Assembly: GCA_963933065.1 (NCBI GenBank)
Contig: CAWVUB010000001.1
Span: 4,131 to 68,130, forward strand
Source of the DNA: UBA9410 sp963933065
GTDB taxonomy: Bacteria; Actinomycetota; Acidimicrobiia; Acidimicrobiales; MedAcidi-G1
Length of the DNA stretch: 64,000 nucleotides
Direction: 5' to 3'
Position 1 is the stretch's first letter; every line of letters begins with the position of its first letter. Made by a program: the position numbers and the translations under genes. The notes under the pieces were generated by a model. The model worked only from the letters and a program-made list of their open reading frames with translations, was not told the origin of the DNA and ran no database searches. Below are positions 25,821 through 34,671 of this stretch, piece by piece.

Positions 25821-26687
25821 ATGACTACGACAGTAACGATCACAGGAACGGGCACACCTATCCCAACTCCAGACCGAGCCGGTCCAGGGGTTCTGGTCAC
25901 CTATGAGCCGCCTGGCGGTGACTCTGTCCGTATTCAGATCGATGCTGGTCGGGGCACAGTAATGCGCCTTTTGGGGGCTGGTACGAGCCCGGGTGACCTA
26001 GACGCCGTGTTCCTCACCCACCATCACTCGGACCACCTAGTTGGTCTTGATGACCTATTGCTGACTCGCTGGGTGATGGACCGCACACGCTCGTTGCCGC
26101 CCCTACCTGTCGTTGCTCCGGCTGGTCCCTGCACCCGGTTTGTTGGTGGGTTAACTGAGCGATGGTCTGAGGACCTTGCTGTGCGGTTGACTCATGCCGG
26201 ACGGGAGCATGGCCCTGTGTTCGATGTTCGAGGTTTTGATTACCCGGTTGCCCCTTTAGAGGTTTGGCGGTGCAATGGCCTCCGGGTCCTAGCCGGTCAG
26301 GTTCGCCACGAACCCGTGCATCCAGCGGTGGGTTACAGGGTTGAGACACCGGACGGGGTAGTAGTCATTTCGGGTGACACCGTGGTGTGTGACGAGATGA
26401 CAGAACTAGCGACCGGCGCTGATGTACTGGTCTATGAGGCGATGCGTTTCGCTGAGGTCCGGCTACTACCGGCACATCTGCAGTTCATACTTGATTACCA
26501 TGCCGACACCGTCGAGATAGGTCGCCAAGCTCGCAATCTGGCAGTTCCAACTTTGATGCTGACCCACCTGATCCCATCCCCCAGAAGTGACGAAGACGAG
26601 GCTGCCTTCGTCGACGATGTGAGGAGCAGTGGATATGAGGGTGAGGTAGTGGTAGCCCGTGATTTGACGTCGGTTGTCTTGGGCTGA
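25821..26687 (+). CDS. Metallo-beta-lactamase fold hydrolase, RNase Z-like
   Basis: A 288-residue MBL-fold protein. The metal motif LTHHHSDHLVGLDDLL is at about 72-87, further ligands are the aspartate of VVISGDTVVCDEM and the histidine of LTHLIPSP near the C-terminus. The first strand TVTITGTGTPIPTPDRAGP is close to the ElaC/arylsulfatase-type branch, but the RNase Z exosite arm is not evident. Probably a phosphodiesterase or esterase; substrate unknown. A GGAGAG site precedes ATG 25821. Confidence 0.88.
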   Translation: MTTTVTITGTGTPIPTPDRAGPGVLVTYEPPGGDSVRIQIDAGRGTVMRLLGAGTSPGDLDAVFLTHHHSDHLVGLDDLLLTRWVMDRTRSLPPLPVVAPAGPCTRFVGGLTERWSEDLAVRLTHAGREHGPVFDVRGFDYPVAPLEVWRCNGLRVLAGQVRHEPVHPAVGYRVETPDGVVVISGDTVVCDEMTELATGADVLVYEAMRFAEVRLLPAHLQFILDYHADTVEIGRQARNLAVPTLMLTHLIPSPRSDEDEAAFVDDVRSSGYEGEVVVARDLTSVVLG

Positions 26688-26751
26688 TTGGGTCCGTTCG
26701 CCAAGAGTTGAGACGAACGTTGACTGGCGGTCGGGCTTGAATCTATTTTGA

Positions 26752-27465
26752 TTAATCGTCGTGGAGAACGAACCTGATCCGTTTAAAACCCTTGCCCTTG
26801 GACTCAGTTTTTGTTACCTCAAGGCGCCCCACCTGGCCTGTAGACGAAACATGGGTCCCACCATCAGCCTGTCTATCGAGGCCCACGATGTCTACTACTC
26901 GTATCTCGGTAATTGACTCGGGTATCAGGCTCACCTTGGTACGGATGAGTTCGCGGTCCAGCACGGCATCTCCCCGGTCAATGAACGAGACCTCAATGGG
27001 GCGGTCCGCCGTAATTTCGTCATTGCACAGCGCCTCTATGTGTGTGCCAAAACCATCAGGGAGTTGGCCCACTTCGAAGTCCATGCGGCCAGACAAGGCT
27101 TCCATGTTCCCGCCAGTTACGACTCGCTTCCAGTGCTTCCACATGACTCCACACAGCACGTGCATGGCAGTGTGGGTTCTCATCATCTGGCGTCGTCGAT
27201 TGTCATCGACCTCGCCGGTCACCAAGGAGCCAACCTCAGGAACTGGTCCCGCCAGGGTATGGAGCAAGCAGCCCTCGACTGTCTGGACGTTGGTGACGGT
27301 CGCTGCCCCGCTGGCCCAAACTAGATAGCCGGTGTCGTGTGGCTGACCTCCACTGGTGGCGTAGAAGGCTGTGCGGTCCAGTTCGACTCGGTCGCCATCG
27401 ATAGCCACTACCTCAGCCTCGAATGACCGTAGGTCAGCATCCTTTAGGTAGAGGCGTTCAGTCAT
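26752..27465 (-). CDS. AlaX-type alanyl-tRNA editing protein
   Basis: Stand-alone editing domain of 237 residues that removes serine or glycine wrongly loaded on tRNA-Ala. Zinc-binding motif HTAMHVLCG at about 96-104 and the second motif DGGTHVSSTGQVG near 207 are both present. The N-terminus LYLKDADLRSFEAEVVAIDG and AFYATSGGQPHDTG are typical of the larger AlaX group, without the alanine-activation domain. Start overlaps the upstream gene's stop by 4 bases, so both are one transcript. Confidence 0.93.
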   Translation of the reverse strand: MTERLYLKDADLRSFEAEVVAIDGDRVELDRTAFYATSGGQPHDTGYLVWASGAATVTNVQTVEGCLLHTLAGPVPEVGSLVTGEVDDNRRRQMMRTHTAMHVLCGVMWKHWKRVVTGGNMEALSGRMDFEVGQLPDGFGTHIEALCNDEITADRPIEVSFIDRGDAVLDRELIRTKVSLIPESITEIRVVDIVGLDRQADGGTHVSSTGQVGRLEVTKTESKGKGFKRIRFVLHDD

Positions 27466-27950
27466 GGTCCTGTCGATGTGTCGCCGACAAAGCTAGCAAC
27501 GTCGATACGCAGCTCCCCAGTGACCACAGTCCACTTGAGGTGCATCAATCCGGTCCCGTCGGCCGGCCAGGTTGTGGTCGGGTCGCAGCCGTTAATGAAG
27601 TTTTCTGCTTTGTCGTCCCACTGCACTAGGCAGTCGGTGCTGCCAGGGACTCGGGCTGATACTGCTACCCACCCGATGGCCGGATCAGCACCAAAGTGCG
27701 ATACCCAGATTGGGAGTTCGTTGCCTACCAAGTCAGGAAATGGCACGGGCCCACGTTCAGAGATCTCGACAGCCAGATTGGCGGCTTGGATGCCGCGGAA
27801 GTCTGGATCACCCAACTGAACGTCGATGGCATCGGATGATCCGGCTAGTTGGAGCACCAAGGCTAGGGCACCCACTGCACCGGCTAGGCCAACCGCAGTT
27901 ACTGCAACTGCCCGCTTCAGGTCGAGGCGGACTCCCCGGGCGACGGTCAT
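27462..27950 (-). CDS. Hypothetical one-span exported or membrane-anchored protein
   Basis: A 162-residue protein with an N-terminal basic stretch, then one hydrophobic helix (residues about 14-36, AVTAVGLAGAVGALALVLQL) and a soluble outer part of about 120 residues with two cysteines (CLVQWDD and GCDPTTTW) that could form a disulfide. Mostly beta-strand in character. I do not recognise the family. It overlaps the AlaX gene by 4 bases. The longer frame to 28133 would run through the divergent promoter region and was rejected. Confidence 0.72.
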   Translation of the reverse strand: MTVARGVRLDLKRAVAVTAVGLAGAVGALALVLQLAGSSDAIDVQLGDPDFRGIQAANLAVEISERGPVPFPDLVGNELPIWVSHFGADPAIGWVAVSARVPGSTDCLVQWDDKAENFINGCDPTTTWPADGTGLMHLKWTVVTGELRIDVASFVGDTSTGP

Positions 27951-28005
27951 GGTCGGATGGAACTCTCTTTTCGGCGTGTCTGGTTGAGTGGAACAGAGGG
28001 TAGAC

Positions 28006-28035
28006 GTCACACCTTCCCGTTGGGGAGGGTGTGAC
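28006..28035. promoter_or_regulatory. Strong 13-bp inverted repeat upstream of sucC
   Basis: Arms GTCACACCTTCCC (28006-28018) and GGGAGGGTGTGAC (28023-28035) pair over 13 positions, with one T-G mismatch (a wobble in RNA), around a 4-base loop. It lies between the divergent genes at 27950 and 28108. No T run follows in either direction, which makes an operator or leader structure more likely than a terminator. Confidence 0.6.
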
Positions 28036-28107
28036 AAATCTGAGCCTAGGATCAGGCGGTCTACGCCGGCGAACACACGCAGGCAAAAATCGTCGGGAGG
28101 CGACCGG

Positions 28108-29268
28108 GTGGATCTGTTCGAGTACCAGGGCAAACAGTTCTTTGCCCATTACGGCATGCCGATTTCTGATGGGGAGATCGCCTTTACAGTGGATGAGGCT
28201 GTATCGGCAGCTGAACGCCTTGGAACCCCGGTCATGGTTAAAGCCCAAGTTCATACTGGGGGGCGAGGCAAAGCCGGGGGGGTCAAGTTTGCCGCCACGG
28301 TCGAAGACGTGCGCACCCACGCCACATCCATTTTGGGTTTAGACATCAGTGGACACCTCGTGGGTCGGGTCTGGATCGAACGGGCATCTGATATCGCTGA
28401 GGAGTATTACGCCTCCTTCACCTTGGACCGTTCAGCTAAAAAGCATCTTGGGATGTTGTCGGTTGAGGGTGGCGTGGAGATTGAGACGGTGGCCGCTGAC
28501 AACCCCGATGCCATTGCCAAGGTCTGGATTGATCCCGTTGATGGGCTTAACGAGGCTACGACGCGTAGCTGGGTAGGTGCCGCAGGCCTTCCGGAGGCCG
28601 CCGTGGAAGACACAGTGACCATCCTCCAGCAGTTGTACAGGGCATACGTCGAGGGTGACGCCGACTTGGTAGAGATCAATCCACTGATCCTGACTTCTGA
28701 GGGCCGAGTCCATGTCCTTGACGCCAAGGTCACGTTGGATGCCAATTCTGTTTTTCGCCACCCGGACTACGCGATCTACGACGAGACTCAGACTCGAGAC
28801 GAACGAGAGACGGCGGCTCATGCCCGAGGTCTGCAGTACGTGGGTCTAGGAGGCTCAGTAGGTGTGATTGCCAATGGTGCCGGCCTGGCTATGTCTACGG
28901 TTGACGTGGTGAGTCAGGTTGGGGGTAGTTCGGCCAACTTCTTGGACATTGGAGGCGGCGCTAACGCAGACGTCATGGCTGGAGCGCTGGAGGTCATTAA
29001 TAATGATCCAGCAGTGCGGTCCATATTCATCAATATCTTTGGTGGGATTACCCGGGGCGAAGAGGTAGCCAACGGCATTCTGGGGGCCCTTGAGCGGGTT
29101 CATATCGATGCCCCAATCGTGATTCGCTTGGATGGCACTAATGCCGACGAAGGACGCGCCATCTTAGAGCCACACCTTTCTGAGAGTCTGCAGATGGCGC
29201 CGACCATGTTGGAGGCGGCCCGACGTTCCGTGGAGTTGGCTGGCTCTTTTGAGGGGAGGACCCTATGA
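28108..29268 (+). CDS. sucC: Succinyl-CoA synthetase beta subunit (ADP/GDP-forming)
   Basis: TCA-cycle enzyme subunit of 386 residues carrying the ATP-grasp domain. Starts at GTG 28108 (VDLFEYQGKQFFAHYGMP) with GGGAGG at 28095-28100; the open frame reaches further left only by including non-coding sequence. MVKAQVHTGGRGKAGGVK at about 43-60, a nucleotide-binding region and GGGANADVMAGAL are typical. It overlaps sucD by 4 bases. The hairpin at 28006-28035 is in its leader region. Confidence 0.96.
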   Translation: MDLFEYQGKQFFAHYGMPISDGEIAFTVDEAVSAAERLGTPVMVKAQVHTGGRGKAGGVKFAATVEDVRTHATSILGLDISGHLVGRVWIERASDIAEEYYASFTLDRSAKKHLGMLSVEGGVEIETVAADNPDAIAKVWIDPVDGLNEATTRSWVGAAGLPEAAVEDTVTILQQLYRAYVEGDADLVEINPLILTSEGRVHVLDAKVTLDANSVFRHPDYAIYDETQTRDERETAAHARGLQYVGLGGSVGVIANGAGLAMSTVDVVSQVGGSSANFLDIGGGANADVMAGALEVINNDPAVRSIFINIFGGITRGEEVANGILGALERVHIDAPIVIRLDGTNADEGRAILEPHLSESLQMAPTMLEAARRSVELAGSFEGRTL

Positions 29269-30164
29269 GTATCTTTATCGACGCTGAGACCAAAGTTGTC
29301 TACCAAGGCCTCACGGGTAGTCAAGGCCGCTATTACGGACTCCTAAATCGTGACTACGGCACACAGGTGGTAGCGGGGACAAACCCGCGCAAAGCCGGGA
29401 CCGACGTCGATGGTATTCCGGTTTATGCCTCGGTAGCCGAGGCTGTCGCCGAGTCCGGGGCTACGGCTTCGTGCATTTTTATTCCGGCGCCCGGGGTACG
29501 CGACGCAGTGCTGGAGGCGGCCGAGGGTGGAGTGGAGTTCATTGTCGCTATCACTGAGGGTGTACCAGCCCATGATGAAGCCGACTTATTCAATCGACTG
29601 AAGCGCGATCATCCTGAGGTACAACTATTGGGCCCAAACTGTCCAGGAATCATCTCTCCCGGGCAGGCCAATATTGGCATCACTGCTGGACACATCGCCT
29701 TGCCTGGCGGACCGGTGGGGATTGTTAGTCGCTCAGGTACTTTGACCTACCAAGCTTTGTACGAACTTCGGGAGAAAGGCATTGGGTGCACCACCTGTGT
29801 AGGCATCGGTGGTGATCCGGTGCCTGGAACGTCTTTCATTGATTGTCTTCGAGCTTTCGAGGCTGATCCTGAGACTGAAGCCGTAATGATGATTGGCGAG
29901 ATTGGTGGATCAGCAGAAGAGGAAGCTGCTGAATTTATTGCCGAGCACATGACTAAGCCGGTATCTGCCTACGTAGCCGGTGTTACAGCTCCTCCAGGCA
30001 AGAAGATGGGTCACGCCGGCGCCATTGTGTCCGGTGGACGCGGTACCGCAGCAGCCAAGATGGATGCCCTCCGTGACGCTGGTGTGCGGGTGGGACTTAA
30101 CCCCACCGAGGCTGGCGAACACATGGCTGACATCGTTTCTGAACTGGCTGCTGAACGGAACTAG
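29265..30164 (+). CDS. sucD: Succinyl-CoA synthetase alpha subunit
   Basis: Partner of SucC, 299 residues, with the CoA-binding Rossmann domain (GLTGSQGRYYGLLNRDYGTQ) and the phosphohistidine-carrying ligase domain, in which the conserved KKMGHAGAIVSGGRGTA at about 249-265 holds the catalytic histidine. Together the two make succinate, CoA and ATP (or GTP) from succinyl-CoA. Translationally coupled to sucC through ATGA. Confidence 0.97.
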   Translation: MSIFIDAETKVVYQGLTGSQGRYYGLLNRDYGTQVVAGTNPRKAGTDVDGIPVYASVAEAVAESGATASCIFIPAPGVRDAVLEAAEGGVEFIVAITEGVPAHDEADLFNRLKRDHPEVQLLGPNCPGIISPGQANIGITAGHIALPGGPVGIVSRSGTLTYQALYELREKGIGCTTCVGIGGDPVPGTSFIDCLRAFEADPETEAVMMIGEIGGSAEEEAAEFIAEHMTKPVSAYVAGVTAPPGKKMGHAGAIVSGGRGTAAAKMDALRDAGVRVGLNPTEAGEHMADIVSELAAERN

Positions 30165-30200
30165 CAACAGCATTGCGAGGGCACTGGTACGGTCGCCGGC

Positions 30201-30791
30201 ATGTCACTGGCGGTACTGGCCTCGGGAACCGGCTCAATTTTGGATGCCATGGTTAGAGCCGATTTGCCTGTCGCCCTTGTGGTTTCAGACCGTCTGTGCC
30301 CCGCTGTGCGTTGCGCCGTTGGCCACGATGTGGAGGCTTTGGTGGTCCAACGTGAGTCGTTTGGTGCTGACTTCGACCGGGTCGGTTACTCGGCGGTGCT
30401 GGCTGACCGGCTTGCGGAGCATGCCGTGACGATGGTGGCTATGGCTGGATTTGGCACCATTCTGGGTCAACCCTTTCATGATCGGTTTGCTGGTCGGGTT
30501 CTCAATACTCATCCGGCCTTGCTGCCTGCTTTTCCAGGCTGGCACGCTGTACGCGATGCTTTGACCGCTGGAGTCGGCGTTACGGGCTGCACGGTGCACC
30601 TAGCCACTCTTGAGGTCGATGCCGGTCCGATTCTGGCCCAAGAGGAGGTGCTGGTGTGGCCTGATGACGACGAGGCCTCTCTGCATGAACGTATCAAGGT
30701 GGTCGAGCGTCGTCTCTATGTTGACACGCTGCGGTCTATCCTCGCTGGCGAAATTCTTCTCGAATCAGTGTTTGAAGGAGCCAAGTCGTGA
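30201..30791 (+). CDS. purN: Phosphoribosylglycinamide formyltransferase
   Basis: GAR transformylase of 196 residues, third step of purine synthesis, using 10-formyl-THF. Active-site residues can be placed: NTHPALLPAFPG (Asn and His) and VDAGPILAQEE (Asp). The N-terminal loop reads LASGTGSILDAM, where most relatives have SN, a small variation. It overlaps purH by 4 bases and lies 37 bases after sucD. Confidence 0.94.
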   Translation: MSLAVLASGTGSILDAMVRADLPVALVVSDRLCPAVRCAVGHDVEALVVQRESFGADFDRVGYSAVLADRLAEHAVTMVAMAGFGTILGQPFHDRFAGRVLNTHPALLPAFPGWHAVRDALTAGVGVTGCTVHLATLEVDAGPILAQEEVLVWPDDDEASLHERIKVVERRLYVDTLRSILAGEILLESVFEGAKS

Positions 30792-32347
30792 GTCCGCCAC
30801 CGACCCCTATGCCGCCCCGAGCGTTGATATCGGTTTACGACAAGGCAGGGATCGTCGATCTTGCCCGAGATTTGGTGGAATTAGGCTGGGAACTCGTAGC
30901 GAGTGGTGGGACGACAACGCTGCTCTCTGGTCAAGGGATTCCAGTCACTGAGGTGGTCGAGATCACCCATGCACCGGAGATGCTAAACGGGCGCGTTAAG
31001 ACACTTCATCCCGTGATCCACGGGGGGATCTTGGCCGACCGTTCTGACCCAACCCAGATGAAGGACTTATTAGACCGGGAGATCACACCTATTGATCTGG
31101 TCGTTAGCAACTTCTACCCATTCTCGACTGATCCCGGGATTGATTCGATTGATATCGGTGGGCCGGCCATGGTTCGGGCCGCTGCTAAGAACCATGCGTT
31201 CGTTGGGGTGCTTGTTGACCCGGCTGACTACAGCGAGATATTGGCTGAGCTACGGGCTGATGAGTTGTTGTCAGAGAGGACACGTCGCCGTCTCGCTCGG
31301 AAAGCCTTTGCTCATAATGCGGCTTATGAGGCCGCCATCGTCCAGTGGTTTGATGGAGATGAATCGTCGGATCCGAATGCTGACCCGTTGAAGCCGTCGA
31401 TCCACTTGACGTTAGAGCGGGTTCAGGACCTCCGGTACGGCGAAAATCCCCACCAGATAGCAGCTCGTTATCGCACCGTGGGGGTGTCAGGGTGTTGGGA
31501 TACTGCTGTGATCCACGGTGGAAAAGCCATGTCGTATCTAAACCTCTTCGACACCGAGGCGGCTTGGCGGCTTGTACACGCTCTCGGAGCTTCAAATGGT
31601 CCGCGAATGGACGAGCCGACGGCGGTGGTCGTCAAACACGGCAACCCCTGCGGCGTGGCAGTTCGCGCCGATGTCGCCGAGGCATGGTTGGCGGCCCATG
31701 AGTGCGATCCAGTATCAGCTTTTGGGGGCATCGTGGCTGTAAACCGAACGGTGACCATGGCCATGGCTGGACCGTTGGCAGACGTGTTCACCGAGGTAGT
31801 GGTGGCCCCGGGCTATGAGCCTGATGCACTAGTTCATCTTCAAGGAAAGGCCAACTTGCGAATCTTGGAGGCTCAGGCGCCGACTTGGCCCGAACTTGAC
31901 CTCCGTGGCATCGACGGAGGCCTACTGGTTCAGACAACAGACCGAGTTGTCGCCGATCCATCACAGTGGGAAGTGGTTACTAAGCGGGAGCCCACGGCTG
32001 AGGAGTGGAACGACCTGATATTTGCTTGGCTGGTGGCGGCCCGGGTGAGTTCCAACACCATTGTGCTGGCCAAGGATCGTCAAGCGGTTGGTATCGGCGC
32101 TGGGCAGCAGAATCGTCGTGACGCCGGTCAGGTTGCTGCAGATAAAGCGGCTGGGCGAGCTAACGGCGGAGCATGTGCCAGTGACGCTTTTTTCCCGTTT
32201 CGTGATGGTCTCGACGTTGTGGCGGCGGCGGGGGCCACCGCGGTGGTCCAGCCAGGTGGTTCAGTGCGGGACCACGAGGTGATCACAGCAGCCGACGAAC
32301 AGAACATGGCCATGGTGTTTACCGGTGAGCGCCACTTCCGTCATTGA
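30788..32347 (+). CDS. purH: Bifunctional AICAR formyltransferase / IMP cyclohydrolase
   Basis: Last two steps of IMP synthesis in a 519-residue protein. The N-terminal MGS-like cyclohydrolase domain has ALISVYDKAGIVDLARDLVE and GRVKTLHPVIHGGIL; the C-terminal transformylase domain has LRYGENPHQIAA, VVKHGNPCG and a final GGSVRDHEVITAADE. All expected parts and length are present. Upstream overlap with purN by ATGA; folD follows after about 80 bases, giving a one-carbon/purine group. Confidence 0.97.
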   Translation: MSPPPTPMPPRALISVYDKAGIVDLARDLVELGWELVASGGTTTLLSGQGIPVTEVVEITHAPEMLNGRVKTLHPVIHGGILADRSDPTQMKDLLDREITPIDLVVSNFYPFSTDPGIDSIDIGGPAMVRAAAKNHAFVGVLVDPADYSEILAELRADELLSERTRRRLARKAFAHNAAYEAAIVQWFDGDESSDPNADPLKPSIHLTLERVQDLRYGENPHQIAARYRTVGVSGCWDTAVIHGGKAMSYLNLFDTEAAWRLVHALGASNGPRMDEPTAVVVKHGNPCGVAVRADVAEAWLAAHECDPVSAFGGIVAVNRTVTMAMAGPLADVFTEVVVAPGYEPDALVHLQGKANLRILEAQAPTWPELDLRGIDGGLLVQTTDRVVADPSQWEVVTKREPTAEEWNDLIFAWLVAARVSSNTIVLAKDRQAVGIGAGQQNRRDAGQVAADKAAGRANGGACASDAFFPFRDGLDVVAAAGATAVVQPGGSVRDHEVITAADEQNMAMVFTGERHFRH

Positions 32348-32427
32348 ACTGTCTGCAGTACGTCGGTCCTTAGAGTTCCCTCATTTACTACTAGCCCGAA
32401 GCTTTGTGGGAGGTAACGTCACCTCGT

Positions 32428-33279
32428 ATGAGCGCAAAACTTCTTGCAGGGGCACCAGTCGCTGAGGCTGTCCTTGATGATGTCCGTGCCCGGGTTGACG
32501 TCTTGAAGGCCGCTGGGGTAACACCAGGTCTGGGCACCATCCTGGTTGGCGACGATGGTGCCAGCGCCGGCTACGTCCGGAAGAAGCACGAGACTTGCGA
32601 ATCGGTTGGCATGGCATCACATCACATCCAAGTGGGGGCTGACGATCCTCCGGATGCACTAGATGAGGCGGTGGCCCGGTTCAACGCAGACCCCTTGGTC
32701 CACGCCTACATCATCCAGCACCCGGTGGCTGACGGCTTCGACTTCAATGCTGCCCTGTCGGCTATGGACCCTGCTAAAGATGCTGACGGCCTTCATCCGA
32801 CCAACCTTGGTCGGCTAGTCCTCCAGGAGGACGGGCCAGTGCCGTGCACCCCAGCTGGTATCCAAGCCATATTTATCCATTACGAAATCGAGATCAGTGG
32901 CAAGCATGTGGTGGTTATTGGACGGGGTCCGACCTTGGGTCGACCGCTTTCGCTACTACTAACCACCAAGGCCCTAGGTGCCAATGCTGCGGTCACGGTT
33001 GTCCACTCGGCGGTGCCCAACTTGGCCGACATAACCCGTGAAGCCGACATCGTTGTGGCTGCTTTGGGAGTGCCGTCGTTCGTGCAGCCCGAGATGGTCA
33101 GGCCAGGGGCTGTGGTAGTGAGTGGTGGTATTTCCTGGGAGGGGAAAAGGCTCTTAGCCGACGTAGACGAGTCAGTCGGTGAGGTTGCTTCGTGGATTAC
33201 TCCCCGCCTGGGTGGAGTGGGTCCGACGACAGTGGCGATGCTTCTACGTAACACCGTCGAAGCCGCTGAAGCTTCTTGA
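32428..33279 (+). CDS. folD: Methylenetetrahydrofolate dehydrogenase/cyclohydrolase
   Basis: FolD interconverts 5,10-methylene-, methenyl- and 10-formyl-THF, feeding purN and purH. Of 283 residues. The catalytic lysine sits in YVRKKHETCESVG (about 50), followed by PAKDADGLHP (about 114) and the NADP loop VVIGRGPTLGRPLSLLL at about 156. The usual QLPLP motif is changed to IIQHPVADGFD and GRS.IVG to GRGPTLG; these are known to vary in this branch but are worth a check. ATG 32428 is preferred over an in-frame TTG at 32404. Confidence 0.95.
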   Translation: MSAKLLAGAPVAEAVLDDVRARVDVLKAAGVTPGLGTILVGDDGASAGYVRKKHETCESVGMASHHIQVGADDPPDALDEAVARFNADPLVHAYIIQHPVADGFDFNAALSAMDPAKDADGLHPTNLGRLVLQEDGPVPCTPAGIQAIFIHYEIEISGKHVVVIGRGPTLGRPLSLLLTTKALGANAAVTVVHSAVPNLADITREADIVVAALGVPSFVQPEMVRPGAVVVSGGISWEGKRLLADVDESVGEVASWITPRLGGVGPTTVAMLLRNTVEAAEAS

Positions 33280-33454
33280 GGTAGTTGGAGAGTTGTTCTC
33301 TAGGTTTGACGTAGGTTGGGTTTGCGTGAGGTCTGACTCCCGTCTGATTTCTCACTGAGTTGTCTGCTGGTCTGGTACCTGGCTTAATTGGCCGTTTCCT
33401 CGGACAAAGGTTTCTCTGAGCTCGCCGAGGTCGAAAATCGGTAGGGTCAGTTGC

Positions 33455-34651
33455 ATGGCAGAAAAGATCATCATGGGCGCGGACGGCGCCCTTCAGGTAC
33501 CAGTCAACCCCATCATTCCCTTCATTGAAGGTGACGGAACCGGTATAGACATCTGGCCAGCAGCGCGCCTGGTGTTGGATGCTGCGGCGGCCAAGTACGG
33601 CCATACCGTGGAGTGGCGAGAAGTTCTGGCTGGCGAGAAGGCCTATAACGAGACCGGCGAGTGGCTTCCTCAGGAGACCGTCGAGATCTTCACTGATTAC
33701 CTGATTGGTATTAAGGGTCCGCTCACCACCCCCATTGGTGGTGGGTTCCGAAGTCTCAACGTGGCGATACGTCAGATCCTTGATCTGTATGTCTGCCTGC
33801 GCCCGGTGCGCTGGTTCCAGGGCGTGCCGTCGCCGGTTAAGCACCCCGAACTGGTCGACATGGTTATTTTCAGGGAGAATACCGAAGACATTTACGCTGG
33901 CCTCGAGGTGGAGGCTATGACTCCTGATGCCCTCAAGTTACGTGAACTTTTAGAAGATGCTTTCGGGTGGAAGATTCGTGAAGACGCTGGTATCGGTATC
34001 AAGCCAATTTCCAAGATGGGATCGCAGCGTCTTCAGCGCGCAGCCCTCCAGTACGCCGTAGATCGTGGGCTCCCCAGAGTCCACTGGGTGCACAAGGGCA
34101 ACATAATGAAGTTCACCGAGGGCGCATTTCAAAAGTGGGGCTATGAACTAGTCCGTGAGGAGTTCGCTGACGTGGCAGTTGGGTGGGATGACTGCGGTGG
34201 TGAACCTGGCGATCGGGTTCTCGTGCAGGACACCATCGCCGACATCGCGCTCCAGCAGGTTCTTACACGTCCAGCCGAGTTCGACGTGATCGCCACGATG
34301 AACTTGAACGGCGACTATCTCTCTGATGCACTGGCTGCCCAGGTCGGGGGTATTGGCATAGCCCCGGGTGGTAATGCCAACTATGTCACGGGACACGGAA
34401 TCTTTGAGGCCACTCACGGGACGGCTCCAAAATACGCCGGCCAGGACAAAGTCAACCCTTCGTCGGTCCTTCTCTCAGGTGTACTTATGTTCGAGCACAT
34501 TGGTTGGCAGGAAGCAGCGGATGACATCGTGCAGGCTGTGGAGTCAGCGGTGACCGACAAGATCGTGACCTATGACTTTGCCCGTTTGATGGACGGGGCT
34601 ACCGAGGTGAAGTGCTCGGAGTTCGCCTCGGCCGTGGTCGACCGGCTCTGA
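33455..34651 (+). CDS. icd: Isocitrate dehydrogenase (NADP+), E. coli-type homodimer
   Basis: TCA-cycle decarboxylating dehydrogenase of 398 residues. IPFIEGDGTGIDIWPAARLV at the start, GFRSLNVAIRQILDLYVCLR (with the serine at about 100 that is phosphorylated in E. coli), FRENTEDIYAGLE and the C-terminal ATHGTAPKYAGQDKVNPSSV, whose residues favour NADP. Many actinobacteria use a monomeric enzyme instead, so the homodimeric kind is notable. It lies 175 bases after folD. An ABC exporter pair follows. Confidence 0.95.
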   Translation: MAEKIIMGADGALQVPVNPIIPFIEGDGTGIDIWPAARLVLDAAAAKYGHTVEWREVLAGEKAYNETGEWLPQETVEIFTDYLIGIKGPLTTPIGGGFRSLNVAIRQILDLYVCLRPVRWFQGVPSPVKHPELVDMVIFRENTEDIYAGLEVEAMTPDALKLRELLEDAFGWKIREDAGIGIKPISKMGSQRLQRAALQYAVDRGLPRVHWVHKGNIMKFTEGAFQKWGYELVREEFADVAVGWDDCGGEPGDRVLVQDTIADIALQQVLTRPAEFDVIATMNLNGDYLSDALAAQVGGIGIAPGGNANYVTGHGIFEATHGTAPKYAGQDKVNPSSVLLSGVLMFEHIGWQEAADDIVQAVESAVTDKIVTYDFARLMDGATEVKCSEFASAVVDRL

Positions 34652-34671
34652 GCACCGGATCCGGCTACACC

